The notes: a model not told the origin generated them from the letters alone. Positions 42,903-54,432 are shown, counted from the stretch's first letter. The stretch: 64,000 bases of DNA from Entamoeba histolytica HM-1:IMSS (GCF_000208925.1 NW_001914860.1:125612-189611); one strand, 5' to 3'. Numbers and translations: made by a program.

Positions 42903-45151
42903 TTATACAATTTGACAATTAGTTTTAAATTGATTGATTAATCCATTATTTTCTAATTCCTTTTTTATATTAAATTTAAATGGAGTATTTCCATAATTAA
43001 TTGTCATTTTATTCATAAAGTCTATAGAAATAACTGCTGATAAAGAATGACATTTAAATGGAATAGATGGTAATTTAATTCTATTTTTTGTAAAGAATAT
43101 TTCTTTTGTTTTAATGTTATATCCACAACCAATAGTATCATTACTTGATGAATATACTGCATATGGCTCACTATATTTAGTTATTTTAGACTCATTAAAT
43201 AAACACCCATTTTCAGAATAATACCCAATACTACCAACATCTAACCCAACTAATCTCTTTAACCGTTAATAACATTATTATTTTTAAATAATTAAGACAA
43301 ACATTTGATGAAGTATATTCTTCATTATGTAATCGAATTACATCTATAAGTCCAACTGATACTACTGCACTTCCTGTTATAGTTACTTCAAAATATCTAA
43401 TAGAAGCATCAAAAATATAAAATTCATTTTCATTCAATATAGTAACTAATTTATTTGATTTTCCTGCTGCCAAAAATTGAGTTGAAATCAAAATATCAAT
43501 ACAGTCTATATCACTAAATGTTCTTTTTTTCATATATAATGTATTGCCATGTTTTTTTATTCGTTCACTGTTTAAAAAAAATGGAGCCATATCTACGTGT
43601 CAATAAAGATTCTCAACCTATAATAAAATAAAACAAACAAAAGAAATTTGAAAATGTATCTTCATTGAATAATTCTTTTGGAAGAGATAAAGGTAATATT
43701 AATATTTTTTGAATTAATTTATTAAATAAAACTACATTTATCCCAAGAAATTCTATAGGACTATTCATATTCATTCCATGTACGAATTTGATCGAAGAAC
43801 AATATTGAATATTTACATATTTATTATAAAAACTACAAGATGGAAGAACCATTTTAACAACCCTTAAGAATGTAAAATCTCTAACAGAATCTACAGTGCC
43901 ATAAATATATATTCTATCACCTCCTTCTACAGTTAGTTCTTTAAACTTATTTGAATTACACTGTATATGAATATCGTTACTTCTTAATATCATTAACTTC
44001 CTTATATTAGTTAACCCAAAATGATATACCTCATCAATGGTTTGAACTGTGACATTATCACATTCACTCATTATTAATGTTTTAAGATTTGGTAAGTTTT
44101 GTTGAAGAAAAATATTTCTACATCGTTCTAACTTTATTGTTTTTAAAGAAAAACAATCTGCTGGATATTGTGGAACAATATTCATTGTATTTTGAACAAC
44201 AACAGGATTAACTTTTAATAATTGTAATTCTTTAATGCACTTAGGAATTGTCCAATAAGAAGTTGTAATATTTTCTGGTATTAACAGTGAACCTTTACTA
44301 CGTTCTATTTCTTCTTTAAGGAGAGGATTATTTTCCATTAATATAACACATACAGTGGGTTGTCTTTTATCAATTATTTTATTAAATTTGTCACAATTAT
44401 AAGTTCCTTCTATTGCCAGAACTTTTCTAGGGGCAGTATAATTTAATTTGACTTGATCTATTTGGTGCTGAGTGAGCATTTTATAAAACAATTGAACATT
44501 AATCTTTTCAAACTCTTTAACATCTTGACGATTAAAAACACTATAAAAAGAGATTAATATAACTTTAATTCTATTGTTGATACCGATAATATTCCTTAAC
44601 TTTCTAAGTAATGGAAGAGTTTTATAAGGAAAAATATATTGGTTTGATTGAGGTTCTATTTGAATTTTATTTAAACAACGTAAATTAATTAATTGACCAT
44701 TAAATGAATTTTCAATAAATTGTACAATTAATTCAATGTCTCCAAATATACTTTGAAGAGAAGTAAATTTTGAAGCATTTTTAATATAGCACATTGATTG
44801 TTCTTCTTTTGTTTTATAAAGTGTTAACGTAGTAATTTTATGAAACAATGGTATTAACTTTTTTTGTTGTTCTTCAGAAATTAAAAGAAAATTCGGATTT
44901 CGTATGAATGTGCAAGTATCGAAGATTCTAGGTTTATTTAATTGGAAAGAACAACAATTAACTGTTTCTGGGTTGAAATGATAAACAAATTTAATAATAC
45001 TAAATGGGGTTGTTAACCATGGATTAACTTTAAGGTCATTAATAGTTGAAAAACATTTTTTATTAACTTGAACGAAAGATAAAACATCAAAATAAGTTGT
45101 AAAATAAAGCGATACATTCATTAAATAAACACGTTCTAACTTACAAGTCAT
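42903..45151 (-). CDS. Repeat protein with C-terminal SPRY domain
   Basis: Exons 45151-43639, 43592-43303 and 43256-42903; product 718 residues. Intron 1 is 46 nt (GTTTGT...TAG); intron 2 is 46 nt with GTTTGT and an AAG acceptor, the only choice that keeps frame (TAGs nearby lead to stops). Residues 1-500 contain repeating leucine/asparagine strands (LPNLKTLIMSECDNVTVQTI, LTNIRKLMILRSNDIHI), like a leucine-rich solenoid, after an F-box-like start (FTTYFDVLSFVQVNKKC). The rest is a SPRY domain: YFEVTITGSAVVSVGLIDV, then after the splice GLDVGSIGYYSENGCLF and IGCGYNIKTKEIFFTKN, the family's GWD-x-GS-x-GYH and I-GCG...IFFTKNG. SPRY domains bind protein partners. Only 48 bases separate its stop from that of the EF-hand gene. 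Confidence 0.72.
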
Positions 45152-45183
45152 AATTAACTAAATGAAAAATATATCTCATTTTC

Positions 45184-45205
45184 AGTTCCTTTTCAAAAAG
45201 GAACT
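45184..45205. repeat. Perfect 10-bp hairpin AGTTCCTTTT/AAAAGGAACT
   Basis: Inverted repeat with a two-base centre (CA), 33 bp upstream of the start codon of the repeat-SPRY gene, so within its core promoter or 5' leader. The arms are richer in G/C than surrounding DNA. Confidence 0.7.
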
Positions 45206-45822
45206 TATTATACAAAAATAATTATTAGTTACGTATTAATATAATTTATTCTATTATTTATTTGAGATAAGGAGACAAATTGTGTCGCCATCTTCTATCA
45301 TTTTTATTCTATATATTTAATTATATAATATCACCATAAAATGACGTCATTCTTTAATTTTTTATTATTAGGTGTTTGATATTTTCTATCAACATAAATT
45401 TATTGTTATTAATTAATTTCTTTTAATTAAATTATTTTGATTATTAATAAAACAATGAAAGTATCTTTTTGTTTTATCTTATTTCCATTAAATTAATCTT
45501 TAATGTTATAGAAAGAATTAAACAAGATTAATAATATCAATTTATCTAATTATTTGTTGTTATAAGTTAATATATGCTTTATGTTATTTACACTTATTTT
45601 TAGTGATATTTCATTTTTGTCATATTATTATGAAGAAATTAATACATCTTAAAGAAATTGTTGAGGATATTTAAATGCTTACTTTTTAATAAAATCAATA
45701 AAATAAAAAGTAATAACAGAATTTTAGTATTATCATTTTTTATGAAATGAAATAACAAGCAACAAAAAAAAGGAGGTTTGAAATAGGAATAAACTAAAAT
45801 TAAATATTTAAATAATAATAAT
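45206..45822. other. Intergenic, 617 bp, with a CRE-like palindrome
   Basis: Spacer upstream of the repeat-SPRY gene and downstream of Sec63, both minus strand. It contains ATGACGTCAT at 45341-45350. The small frames here are Leu/Phe-rich and not credible. Confidence 0.5.
45341..45350. promoter_or_regulatory. ATGACGTCAT palindrome (CRE/bZIP-type site)
   Basis: A perfect 10-bp palindrome containing TGACGTCA, the ATF/CREB consensus, 190 bp upstream of the repeat-SPRY gene. CG-containing palindromes are rare in DNA of this composition. Whether Entamoeba has a matching factor here is not shown. Confidence 0.3.
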
Positions 45823-47590
45823 TTAGGCATACAATAATTTAATAGTTTTCTTCATACAATATTCACATCCTAAATAACAGCCTGAAATTAAATAAATGCA
45901 GAAATTAATTGAATTTATATTTAGAGGAATTGGAATGTGAATGTTAATGGTAAATATATTTGATGAAAAGGGTATTTTTAATATTTCTTTATAACATACT
46001 AAATGTTGATTTTCTATTTCAACAAATAAATAGAATCTTTCTTTAATTGCTTTTCTTAAGAATGGTGTATGACTACGAATTGTCTTATCTTTTTCTATTA
46101 ATTCTGTATTTTGATTTGTTTCTGGATCAATTGATTGTTGTAAATTGTAAGTCACAAGTTTTCTTCTTATTCTAATTTCTAAGTCAAATGAACGAGAGTT
46201 ATAACTAATTTCTTTATTTAGTCCTAAATCAATTTCCATATTTGCAGGAAAGTACATTAAATAATTTTTCCATAAATTTAGTTGATATTCATTATAACAT
46301 ATTTCATGAAGTTTTTGTAAGCGTTCTAATGTATTGATTGATCCCAATTGAGATGTTGTAATTTTTTTCATACAGATTATTTGACTTGATTGAAATTCAG
46401 GTAATTGAAGATATTCAGTCTCAACTGTACATGCTTGTGCAATCATTTGACCCATTCTTGTTGTTAATACCATTGCATCAAGACTCCCCTTGGAGAAGAA
46501 GTAATTGTTTAAATCAAAAATTATTTTTCTTACGTCTGGTAGCATTGAATAAAGAGTATGTTTAAGATATTTTGGTAGTTTAATTCTCATGAGATATGCA
46601 CAAATTAATGTCTGTGCTTTAACAACTTCTTTTGTTTGGATATGAGGTGTATTTAAAAGGTTTTGATTTACTTTACTTCTAATTTGTGGTAAGAATTTTG
46701 AGTCATATGAATTATATGTAATGTGTCTTTGTACTAGTGTAGTTGAACTTATTGCCTCAATGATTAATGAGAATGATACAAAGTTATCAAATATTTTTTC
46801 ATAAAGTTGTTTATATTGAGAACATGTTTCATTATTCTTATTAATTGTGGTTTTATAAGAAGATGAACTAAAATAAATGAGGTAATGAATAAAAATGATA
46901 GATATATATTAACAAACATTCTAGAACTAACGAGTAATATTATTGGTATTATTAAAAAAATTGTTGTGTTATAAATCATAAAGACTGTGTACATAAAATT
47001 AGTATTTGGTTGAAATATAGAAGGTAGTGCAATTAAATGAGTAGAGTTTGTTAATTGGTCCCATTGACTTTTCCATTCCAAGAACCTATTGTCATTCCTT
47101 AATAACTCATATGCATATTTTTGTCGAAGATATACTTTTTCTTCTTCAAGAGTTACTTTTTTTATTAAATATCTTAATTGAATGTCATGAAATCGTTGTT
47201 CAATATTTAGTCTATTTGATGAATTAGAGATATTTAAAACTTTAAATGGATTATATGGTTCAATAACTTCAGTACAATATATGTTTCGTTGTTTGTTTAA
47301 GGTATAAAATAAAAATAGTAAAACTATTGTTATTAAAACCTAATTTGTTAACTATTTGATTATCTTTTGTATGATCAACAACAAACAGTAATAAACCTCT
47401 TAATCGTTAGTGGTTTCTTCCATTTCATCTCATTCAGTTTTTGGCATTTTTTACATTTACAAGGAAATATTTTTTGTCGTGATGTAAAAATCATTCCATT
47501 GATACACACCATTACAATGCAGAGAAACAAAACAAAATAAGTAATAAAAGCAATGAAAAGTTGTGTATCATAATAGTATGTCTCGTACAT
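45823..47590 (-). CDS. SEC63: Sec63-like ER translocon protein with degenerate J domain
   Basis: Exons 47590-47387, 47339-46918 and 46867-45823, introns 47 and 50 nt (GTTTGT...TAG), 556 residues. Topology follows Sec63: TM1 (FIAFITYFVLFLCIVMVC), a Cys/Lys loop (PCKCKKCQK), TM2 (VLITIVLLFLFYTL), a J-like domain beginning YNPFKVLNIS, TM3 (FMIYNTTIFLIIPIILLV), then the Sec63 helical region (QTLICAYLMRIKLPKYLKHTL) and a beta-rich end (FYLFVEIENQHLVCYKEI; YLISGCYLGCEYC). The J domain aligns with human Sec63 NPYEVLNLD...SLKYHPDKGG, but the HPD tripeptide is gone: the equivalent reads IQLRYLIKKVTLE. Sec63 normally stimulates the Hsp70 BiP through HPD to drive protein import into the ER; that should not work here. 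The acidic tail of animal Sec63 is absent. Confidence 0.75.
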
Positions 47591-48809
47591 AACTTAATCT
47601 ATTTTAATCTTTTTTCTTTCCTTTTTTCTTTTTTTTTGTTTTTATTAGTTAACTTGTTTTTAAAAACAAAAATTTTATCTAAAATTGAAAAACAAGAAAT
47701 GTTACTATCTGATTGATTATTAATATATAACAAAACCTTGCAAATATAATTCTTTCATAGAATAATAGTAACATTAATATTGTTATCATCATAAAATTAA
47801 AAAAGCAAACAACTTATTGTTATTTCTTTAATTTTTATAAATAAACAAGATTTTATTAGCTACTCTAGAAGACAATGTTTTAATTCCATAAGTAATAATT
47901 TTATTAATTTTAATAATACAAAATTACAAAAAGATTATTTGAAAGGAATAGCCCAATTGTAATTCATGATATTTTCATGAAATTTATAATAGTAAGAATG
48001 TCATAATTATTAGAATATTTGTTTTCATCTGATACTTTTGTGAGTCAAAGTATAGCACAACACTTTATATACCATTTTTACTAAACTATTTATAAAATAG
48101 AACTTGAACATTATAAACTCTTATATAAATAACAGCTGTAATTTTGTACAACATCTCTTCTCTCTCTTATCCTTATTAAAAATAAATTAAACAAATTCAT
48201 TTATTATTATAAATGAATATATAAATGAATAACTAGATTAATTCAATAAGTTTCTAATACAATACCAACCAAATTAATTATTCATCATATAACAGAGACA
48301 AAACTACATCAATCGTTGTTATTAATAATATTATGCAAAATACATGCCAATTATTTAATTATATTAAATAATTTAATAATTTTTTGATATCTAAATAACT
48401 TATTTAGTTTATTTTGACAATAGTTAATATTGTTTCTTTTTGTTGTACATTCTTAGATGAAACTTAATAGTTTTAAATAATCTGAGAGTATTTTTGATTC
48501 ATGAAAGAATAATCAATAACAATAAAATGAGGTAAAATGTAGTTATTCTATTTTTATTTATAACCTCTTCACAACATCCACTTGTTATCAAAGTCTTAGA
48601 TTTAAAAATAGTTTGTAATGCTATGTAATAATCTCAAAAACAAATTTGTACTAAAACTAACATAACAAAAAATGAAGATAGAAAAAAAACATAAATTAAA
48701 TAATTGTGAGACGAATTGAAATTTAAAAAATTAGGGTTGATTTATTTTGTGGACTTATTTTTTTTAATTAGAATTTGATGATAAGATATTTAGTTCTTAG
48801 TCTCAGTAG
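47591..48809. other. Intergenic, 1.2 kb, divergent promoters
   Basis: Divergent spacer between Sec63 and NAD kinase. AT-rich throughout; I see no open frame, RNA gene or clear repeat. AGGGTT at 48733-48738 lies 77 bp before the NAD kinase start. The last 35 bases read an out-of-frame MIRYLVLSLS, which resembles the missing first strand of an NAD kinase. Confidence 0.5.
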
Positions 48810-49595
48810 ATGACTACTCTTCAGATTGATCATATTCGTGCTAAATTTCATATTGATGATTACAACCAAAAGGCTCCTGATGTTGCCAGACAATTTGAAC
48901 GAATTCATGATGAAGTAAATCCTAATGTTGTAATGACGTTTGGAGGTGATGGGACATTTTTGAAAGCGTTTCATGAAAATTATCATTTACAGTTACCATA
49001 CCTTGGTATTAATTGTGGAAATGTTGGTTATTTAATCAATCCTATACAAGAAGTAATGGATTCAATTGAACAAAATAAACCACTTAAATGTTATTCATAT
49101 CCTTGTCTTAAAGTTGATGCTTCAAATGGAAGTACTCAATTGTCCACTCAGCTTGCATTTAATGATGCTTGGATTGAACGTTTAAATGGTCAATGTTGTT
49201 GGTTTGAAGTTATTATTAATGGAGTTGTACGAATACCTAAGTTATGTTGTGATGGAATTGTTGTATGTACACCAGCAGGAAGTACCGGATATTCTAAGTC
49301 TATTGGAGTAATGCCAATTCCACCAAATGCTAATATGATTGGATTTGTTCCAAATAATGCAAGTTATCCTCTTGGAATAAGACCATTATACTTACCATTA
49401 GATACAGAAGTTATTGTTAAGAATATTCAACCAAATAGAAGGAAAACTCGTGGATTTTATGATGGAGTAGAATTAAATGAAATTACTGAATTAAAAATAA
49501 AAGCCATTGAAAATGGATGCAGAGTAATTTATGCTCATGAAGAAAATTTAAATAAAACATATATCAATAAAGTAACTAAGGATTTCTTTGAATAA
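48810..49595 (+). CDS. NAD kinase
   Basis: Single exon, 261 residues. The enzyme phosphorylates NAD+ to NADP+ with ATP. Key motifs are MTFGGDGTFLKAF (GGDGT, with the catalytic Asp), LGINCGNVGYLIN (family N-x-G-x-x-GFL), and CDGIVVCTPAGSTGYSKSIG (DG...TP-x-GSTGYS). A late RGFYDGVE matches the conserved D-G of the C-terminal sheet. The protein is near the size of small bacterial/archaeal enzymes. It begins straight in TTLQIDHIRAKFHIDD, lacking the usual first strand; a TAG sits in frame just before the ATG, and a similar strand (MIRYLVLSLS) is encoded upstream in another frame, so either the start is right or a one-base error hides it. Confidence 0.9.
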   Translation: MTTLQIDHIRAKFHIDDYNQKAPDVARQFERIHDEVNPNVVMTFGGDGTFLKAFHENYHLQLPYLGINCGNVGYLINPIQEVMDSIEQNKPLKCYSYPCLKVDASNGSTQLSTQLAFNDAWIERLNGQCCWFEVIINGVVRIPKLCCDGIVVCTPAGSTGYSKSIGVMPIPPNANMIGFVPNNASYPLGIRPLYLPLDTEVIVKNIQPNRRKTRGFYDGVELNEITELKIKAIENGCRVIYAHEENLNKTYINKVTKDFFE

Positions 49596-50262
49596 ATAAA
49601 ATAGTGATTTTTTATGTATTTATTTTAAGTAAATAAATTTGGCTTTATTAAACAAAAATATCTCAATGACTTGAAGTTTACCTTCTATCTTCGTTTGATT
49701 AACCAAAGATATTTCAAATTTAGTAACAATTAATACATACTAAAAATAATATAAAACCACTTTTTTACTTATAAATATTCATAATCTATCTTCATGCTTA
49801 TAAACTTATTTTCAAATAATATTTAGATATGTTTTTTAATAATATCAGTAGTAAATGAATAATATTATTAATTAATTTACTATATACTTCACCCATTCAT
49901 TATTTGTATAATGATAATAACACCTTTTAAAATAACCTTTAATACGTCTTCAAAAAAAAATTTCTAAATTCTTTTAAGAAAGAAACATTTACTTCTTAAA
50001 GCATTAAAAGTACAAAACTAATTAGACAGATACAAATACAAATTTTTTTTGTTTTAAAGGCTTTCAATTAGTCTTCAGATCTTTTTATTTATTATAATTT
50101 ATGGTTGACGTTATTATGTCTTGTTTAAAGTATAGTAGGTTGATGAGGTTAATTAAAACATATAAATAGTTTTACTTCTTTGCATTACTTTGTTTGTCAT
50201 GATTAATAGTATTTAAACCTTAGTTCAAATCTGTATTGAGCAAAACTAAAAAAGAATAAATA
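49596..50262. other. Intergenic, 667 bp, nothing recognised
   Basis: AT-rich spacer between NAD kinase and the HAD phosphatase, same strand. No open frame, RNA gene or repeat stands out. Confidence 0.5.
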
Positions 50263-51174
50263 ATGAACGCTATTAAACCTAAAACAATTGTATTGGATGT
50301 TGATGGAACATTAACCTTACCTACTATGATGACTCCAACAGAGAAGGTTAAACAAGCTCTTCAACGTGAAATTCAAGCTGGAAGTGAGATTCTTATTGCA
50401 TCAGGAAGACCTTTAAAAACAGTAATACCTATTGTAGAAAGTGTCGGGTGTTCACCAATAACTGTATTAACAAGCAATGGTAATTTAACTGTTAGAATTC
50501 CTGAAAGAAAAGTCTTAGCATATCATCCATTAAACATACAAGCATGTGTGCCAATAATTGAAGCACTTGTAAAAGAGGGGGTATGTGGCTATTTAGTATT
50601 ATGCAACAAAAAAGATATAGAAAATGGAGGAACTGATGGCAATGCACGGATTGAGGATTACTTAAAAATCATAAAAGAAGAAGAAGACCAAAGCGTTAAA
50701 ATTCCTCCAATTGATTATAGTAAGTTTCAGCACTGTGATAGATTTATTCAACCTATTTCATTTGAAGAGGTTAAGAAAATGAAAGATTCTGATATTTTGA
50801 GTATTCATATTCATCCATCAACAGTAGACGAAACTATTTATTTAATGGAATTATTGAAAAAATATAATAATCATGACATTGAAGTTAAATGCTCAGGAGA
50901 AAAAATTATTGAATTATATAATCCACGTATTAGCAAAGGTACGATTCTTGAACAACTCCATTACCAAGGACTAGTTGTGTATATGGGGGATTCAGAGAAT
51001 GATATCACTGGAATAGAATGGGCTGTATCTCATAATGGTTATGGTGTTGCTATGGGAAATGCATTTGACTCAGTAAAGGAGAAGTCCAATTTTATAACTA
51101 AAACCGTTCAAGAAGATGGTGTGGCTTATGCATTAGAATGGATAAATTCAGCTTTAGACAATTCAGACAAATAA
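50263..51174 (+). CDS. Cof-type HAD-superfamily phosphatase
   Basis: Single exon, 303 residues. HAD motif I is IVLDVDGTL with nucleophile and acid/base aspartates, motif II ILIASGRP, motif III a Lys in the KGTILEQL region, motif IV VVYMGDSENDITGI. A capping domain of the Cof/type IIB kind lies between motifs II and III (about residues 80-210), and VAMGNAFDSVKEKSNFIT matches the family's G-x-A-MGNA...K-x-x-A-x-x-[VI]-T. Such enzymes dephosphorylate sugar phosphates or nucleotides; substrate cannot be predicted. Cof phosphatases are chiefly bacterial, so acquisition by lateral transfer is possible, as for many Entamoeba metabolic genes, though codon use is like the neighbours. Confidence 0.88.
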   Translation: MNAIKPKTIVLDVDGTLTLPTMMTPTEKVKQALQREIQAGSEILIASGRPLKTVIPIVESVGCSPITVLTSNGNLTVRIPERKVLAYHPLNIQACVPIIEALVKEGVCGYLVLCNKKDIENGGTDGNARIEDYLKIIKEEEDQSVKIPPIDYSKFQHCDRFIQPISFEEVKKMKDSDILSIHIHPSTVDETIYLMELLKKYNNHDIEVKCSGEKIIELYNPRISKGTILEQLHYQGLVVYMGDSENDITGIEWAVSHNGYGVAMGNAFDSVKEKSNFITKTVQEDGVAYALEWINSALDNSDK

Positions 51175-52701
51175 AATTAAATAAAGTCTTTTTATATGTT
51201 TTGTTTTTTAAAAAGTAAAAATTGAATCATACAAACTTCTCAGATAATATTATTTAATATACTTTTGAAAGTATATATTAAATAACTCTATATTTTATAT
51301 TTAATATTAATTAAAATTCATATCCACTTTTTCAAATCAAATATAATTTAATACAAAATAAAAACCTATGACTTTAGATGTGCTTTGGTTTAATACTATT
51401 TAAAAAAAATTAAATGTCACTTACCTATAATAAACTCATTTCACTTTTAATATCTAACTACATCTTCTTAGAATAAAAATGTCTTTATAAAATACTAGTC
51501 TAAAGAAAAAAAAATAGTAAATAAACCTCTCTTATATATTTCTTCTATACATTAGTATTATTTTTCATAACTTAGTAATTATTTTTTGTACTAATAGATA
51601 TTATTTATGTTAATAGAAAAAAATAAACAACAATTAAAGTATTTACATAATGAAGAAACTATTTTTATTGTTTTATACATACTGATATTGATTTATAATT
51701 CAATAATCCCAAGAATTACTATCTCTTCAAAACAAATAAACATTGTGTGTTTAAGGAAAAATGAGTTTTAAAAATAAAATAATTAATTATAAATACTACC
51801 TTTGGTTAGTGTGTTTTTTCTTATTAAGAAATTAAAATAGAGATAAGGTTTTTTATACTTGTTAGTATCATTGTATGTACTAATCTTAATTAATAAATCA
51901 ATTGTTAATGATAGAAATAAGAATAAAAATAGGAGTTAACTAAGAGTAACCAGATAACTAGATTTTCATCATATTTGATATGTGAGTATCTCAGTTTCTT
52001 CAACACAATTTATTTCTTTTAAAAAAATGTTTTTTCAAACATACTCAACTTAAATAATTCTTCATTTAAGGTGTTAACTATTTTTTTTGAATTTAATGAA
52101 TATTAAAACTCCTCATTCTTTATATTGTTGTTTTAAGAAAAATATATCAATAACACCTTGTTTATAGTTTATCTCTTTCAGTATTAACAACCACTTAACA
52201 AAACTATTTTCTTTGATAATACTCCATACGTTCAACCCAAAGCCATAACTAACAAATATATTTTTATTTATAATAAATAAATAGTATTTCATCATAACGA
52301 ATTCTTTTTTAATAAACACCCATACTAAATAATAATAAATAATAGTCAATTAAAAGTATAGCATTATTCCATCAAAGATAACGTCATGATCAAATAATAA
52401 GTGGGAGAGTCGAAATTTGTATTGTATTAGGGTTTGTGAAGTGTTTGTGAAATGTCAATTTAATCTAAATATAAAATAAATAATAATTCAATTTGAAAAA
52501 CATAAACCAATAAAACAAAGAATTTTTTAACTGTTCAAAAGTTGTTCTTTTTTCAAAAATATTTTTATTTTTAGATCTAATGAAAATATTGAAAGTAAAA
52601 AAAGATAGAAAAGAAACTTCCTTTCAAACATTCCAAAATTTCTTTCAAAAAGGATTTTTATCATCTTTTGAAAAAATATAATTTTAGATTATTCTAAGTT
52701 A
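51175..52701. other. Intergenic, 1.5 kb, one hairpin
   Basis: Long spacer between the phosphatase and the transporter gene, same strand. It has a near-perfect hairpin (51251-51284) just after the phosphatase gene. A 78-residue minus-strand frame at 52113-52349 is Ile/Tyr/Lys-rich and not convincing. AGGGTT occurs at 52430-52435, too far from the next start to be a core element. Confidence 0.5.
51251..51284. repeat. 15-bp hairpin with a two-base bulge
   Basis: Left arm TATTTAATATACTTT (51251-51265) pairs with AAAGTATATATTAAATA (51268-51284) around a two-base loop; AT is the extra bulge. It begins 77 bases after the phosphatase stop codon and may be a 3'-end element or chance in AT-rich DNA. 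Confidence 0.45.
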
Positions 52702-54287
52702 ATGGCTCAAGGTGGTGCTATTTTTATAAACACTCACGTAGTCGATGATTATGAAAATATTGGTTCAGATAGTTCAGAGGTTAATCAAGAACCTTCATTA
52801 TTAGATGTTTTACCATTTACCCATTTAAAAGGAATATCTTTATTAAGTGTTTTTTCATTAACAATGAATATTATGATTGGTACTGGTGTTTTTGGTATGC
52901 CTCTTGCATATTTTGAAGCTGGTCTTGTTCTTTCTCTTGTACTGTTATTTATTTTTTATTTATTAACTTCATGTACTGCACTATATGTTTTAGAAGCAAT
53001 CTCAAGAGTAGGAACATACATTAAAAGAAATGATTTGTTAACTGGATATAAACATAGTAAAGTAGATGTATATGAGGCATATGGATATACTTCTCTTGCC
53101 TCTCATACAGCTGGAAAATGGTTTAAAACTGTAATTAATATCTTAATGATTGTCAATTGTTATGGAATTTTGTGGTCTTTTGTTGGAACAAGTGTAAGTT
53201 CAATAGGAACTATTTGGTGGTCATTTCAAAATGAACCTGAACATTGTCCAGTTAAAGGGCACTTTTCATTAGAATGGGAATGTCAAGCAACATATTATGG
53301 ATCAATATTATTTTATGCTTTACTTGTTGTTCCATTATCCTTTTTAAAATTATCATCTCAAACCTTTGTTCAATTTTTAATGATGTTATATTGTGTTATT
53401 GTTTTTGCTTTGATGTTAATTACATGTTTTGTTCGTCTTGGATTTGATGGTCCAATTAGTGAGATTAAAATTTTTGATTTCTCAGGATTTGGAACAGTAT
53501 TTTCCCATACTGCTTTTGCTTTAGTTTGTCATATTAGTATTCCTGATATAATTGCTCCTGCAGAAAAAAAAAATAAAACTCATATTCCGATCATTACTTC
53601 ATTATTTATTGCTTCATTATTTTATGGACTAATTGGTGCAGTTTGTTCTGTTACTTTTGGAGAGACTGTTCAAACACCAGTAACCTTAAATTGGGGAAGT
53701 TATACAGGAATACGCTCTGGATGGACAGAAGGAAAAACTCAATGGTATGCATATATTATTCGATATTTAATAGTTTTCTTTCCATTAGTAAATCTTACAA
53801 GTTCATTTCCTATTGTAGCACAAACAGTAACAGGTAATATATGTTCGATGTTTTCAGAAGAAGTGATGACAGGTAAAAAGAAGTATTTAATTAGATATAG
53901 TGCACTTTTCATATCTATTCTTATTCCTTTCGTTTTGGGATCAATTTCTTCTTCATTAGAAACAATCTTTGATTTAACTGGTTTAATTTCTTTTATTTTA
54001 GTATTTATCGCCCCATGTGTCTTCCATTTATTATCAATCAGGCTATTTCAAAAATGTTCTTTATTCTCATATCATCCACACACCCCATTTTCTAGTTTGT
54101 TTGTCTTTTATCATTGTAAAGAATATATTTTAATTTATCATTAGGTTTCTATTCTACTCCTTTTGTAGTATTAATAGTATTCTTTTTGTCAGTGATTCTA
54201 TTTATTGTTTCAGTAATAGTTTTAGTTTTTGGTGTAGTCACATCATATAACCCAGAACCAAACAGCTCTGCTTCGTTGATGTCCTAA
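52702..54287 (+). CDS. AAAP-family amino acid transporter
   Basis: Exons 52702-54094 and 54145-54287 join over a 50-nt intron (GTTTGT...TAG); 511 residues. About eleven transmembrane helices can be read, starting SLLSVFSLTMNIMIGTGVFGMP, the N-terminal signature of amino acid/auxin permeases (N-x-x-x-G-x-G-x-x-x-[ML]-P). Others include LVLSLVLLFIFYLLTSC, IPIITSLFIASLFYGLIGA and, after the splice, TPFVVLIVFFLSVILFIVSV. The 50-residue N-terminal tail is acidic and cytosolic, and the tail after the last helix is short. Members carry neutral amino acids across plasma or lysosomal membranes, often by proton symport. Substrate is unknown. A second overlapping GTTTGT four bases on would break the frame, fixing the donor. 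Confidence 0.85.
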
Positions 54288-54432
54288 TTGATTCCTTCAA
54301 ATAAGTTTCTATTACTTTTGGTAAAAACAAAAAAAGCAGAACGAACCAAAAATAAAGAGCGTTTCAACTCAAAAAAAATAAAAATGGAAAAAAGTAAGTA
54401 GAACTTGAAATCAATCAGTGTGTATAATAGCC

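Noticed and set aside
45639..45830. Leu/Phe frame downstream of Sec63
   Set aside because: Low-complexity frame in the 3' flank; the Sec63 stop explains the boundary.
52113..52349. 78-residue frame on the minus strand
   Set aside because: Composition follows the AT-rich background; no domain, no splice link to neighbours.
54384..54430. Upstream mini-exon for casein kinase 1
   Set aside because: Would need a 37-base intron with GTAAGT donor, unlike all others here; the internal ATG gives a normal CK1 start.
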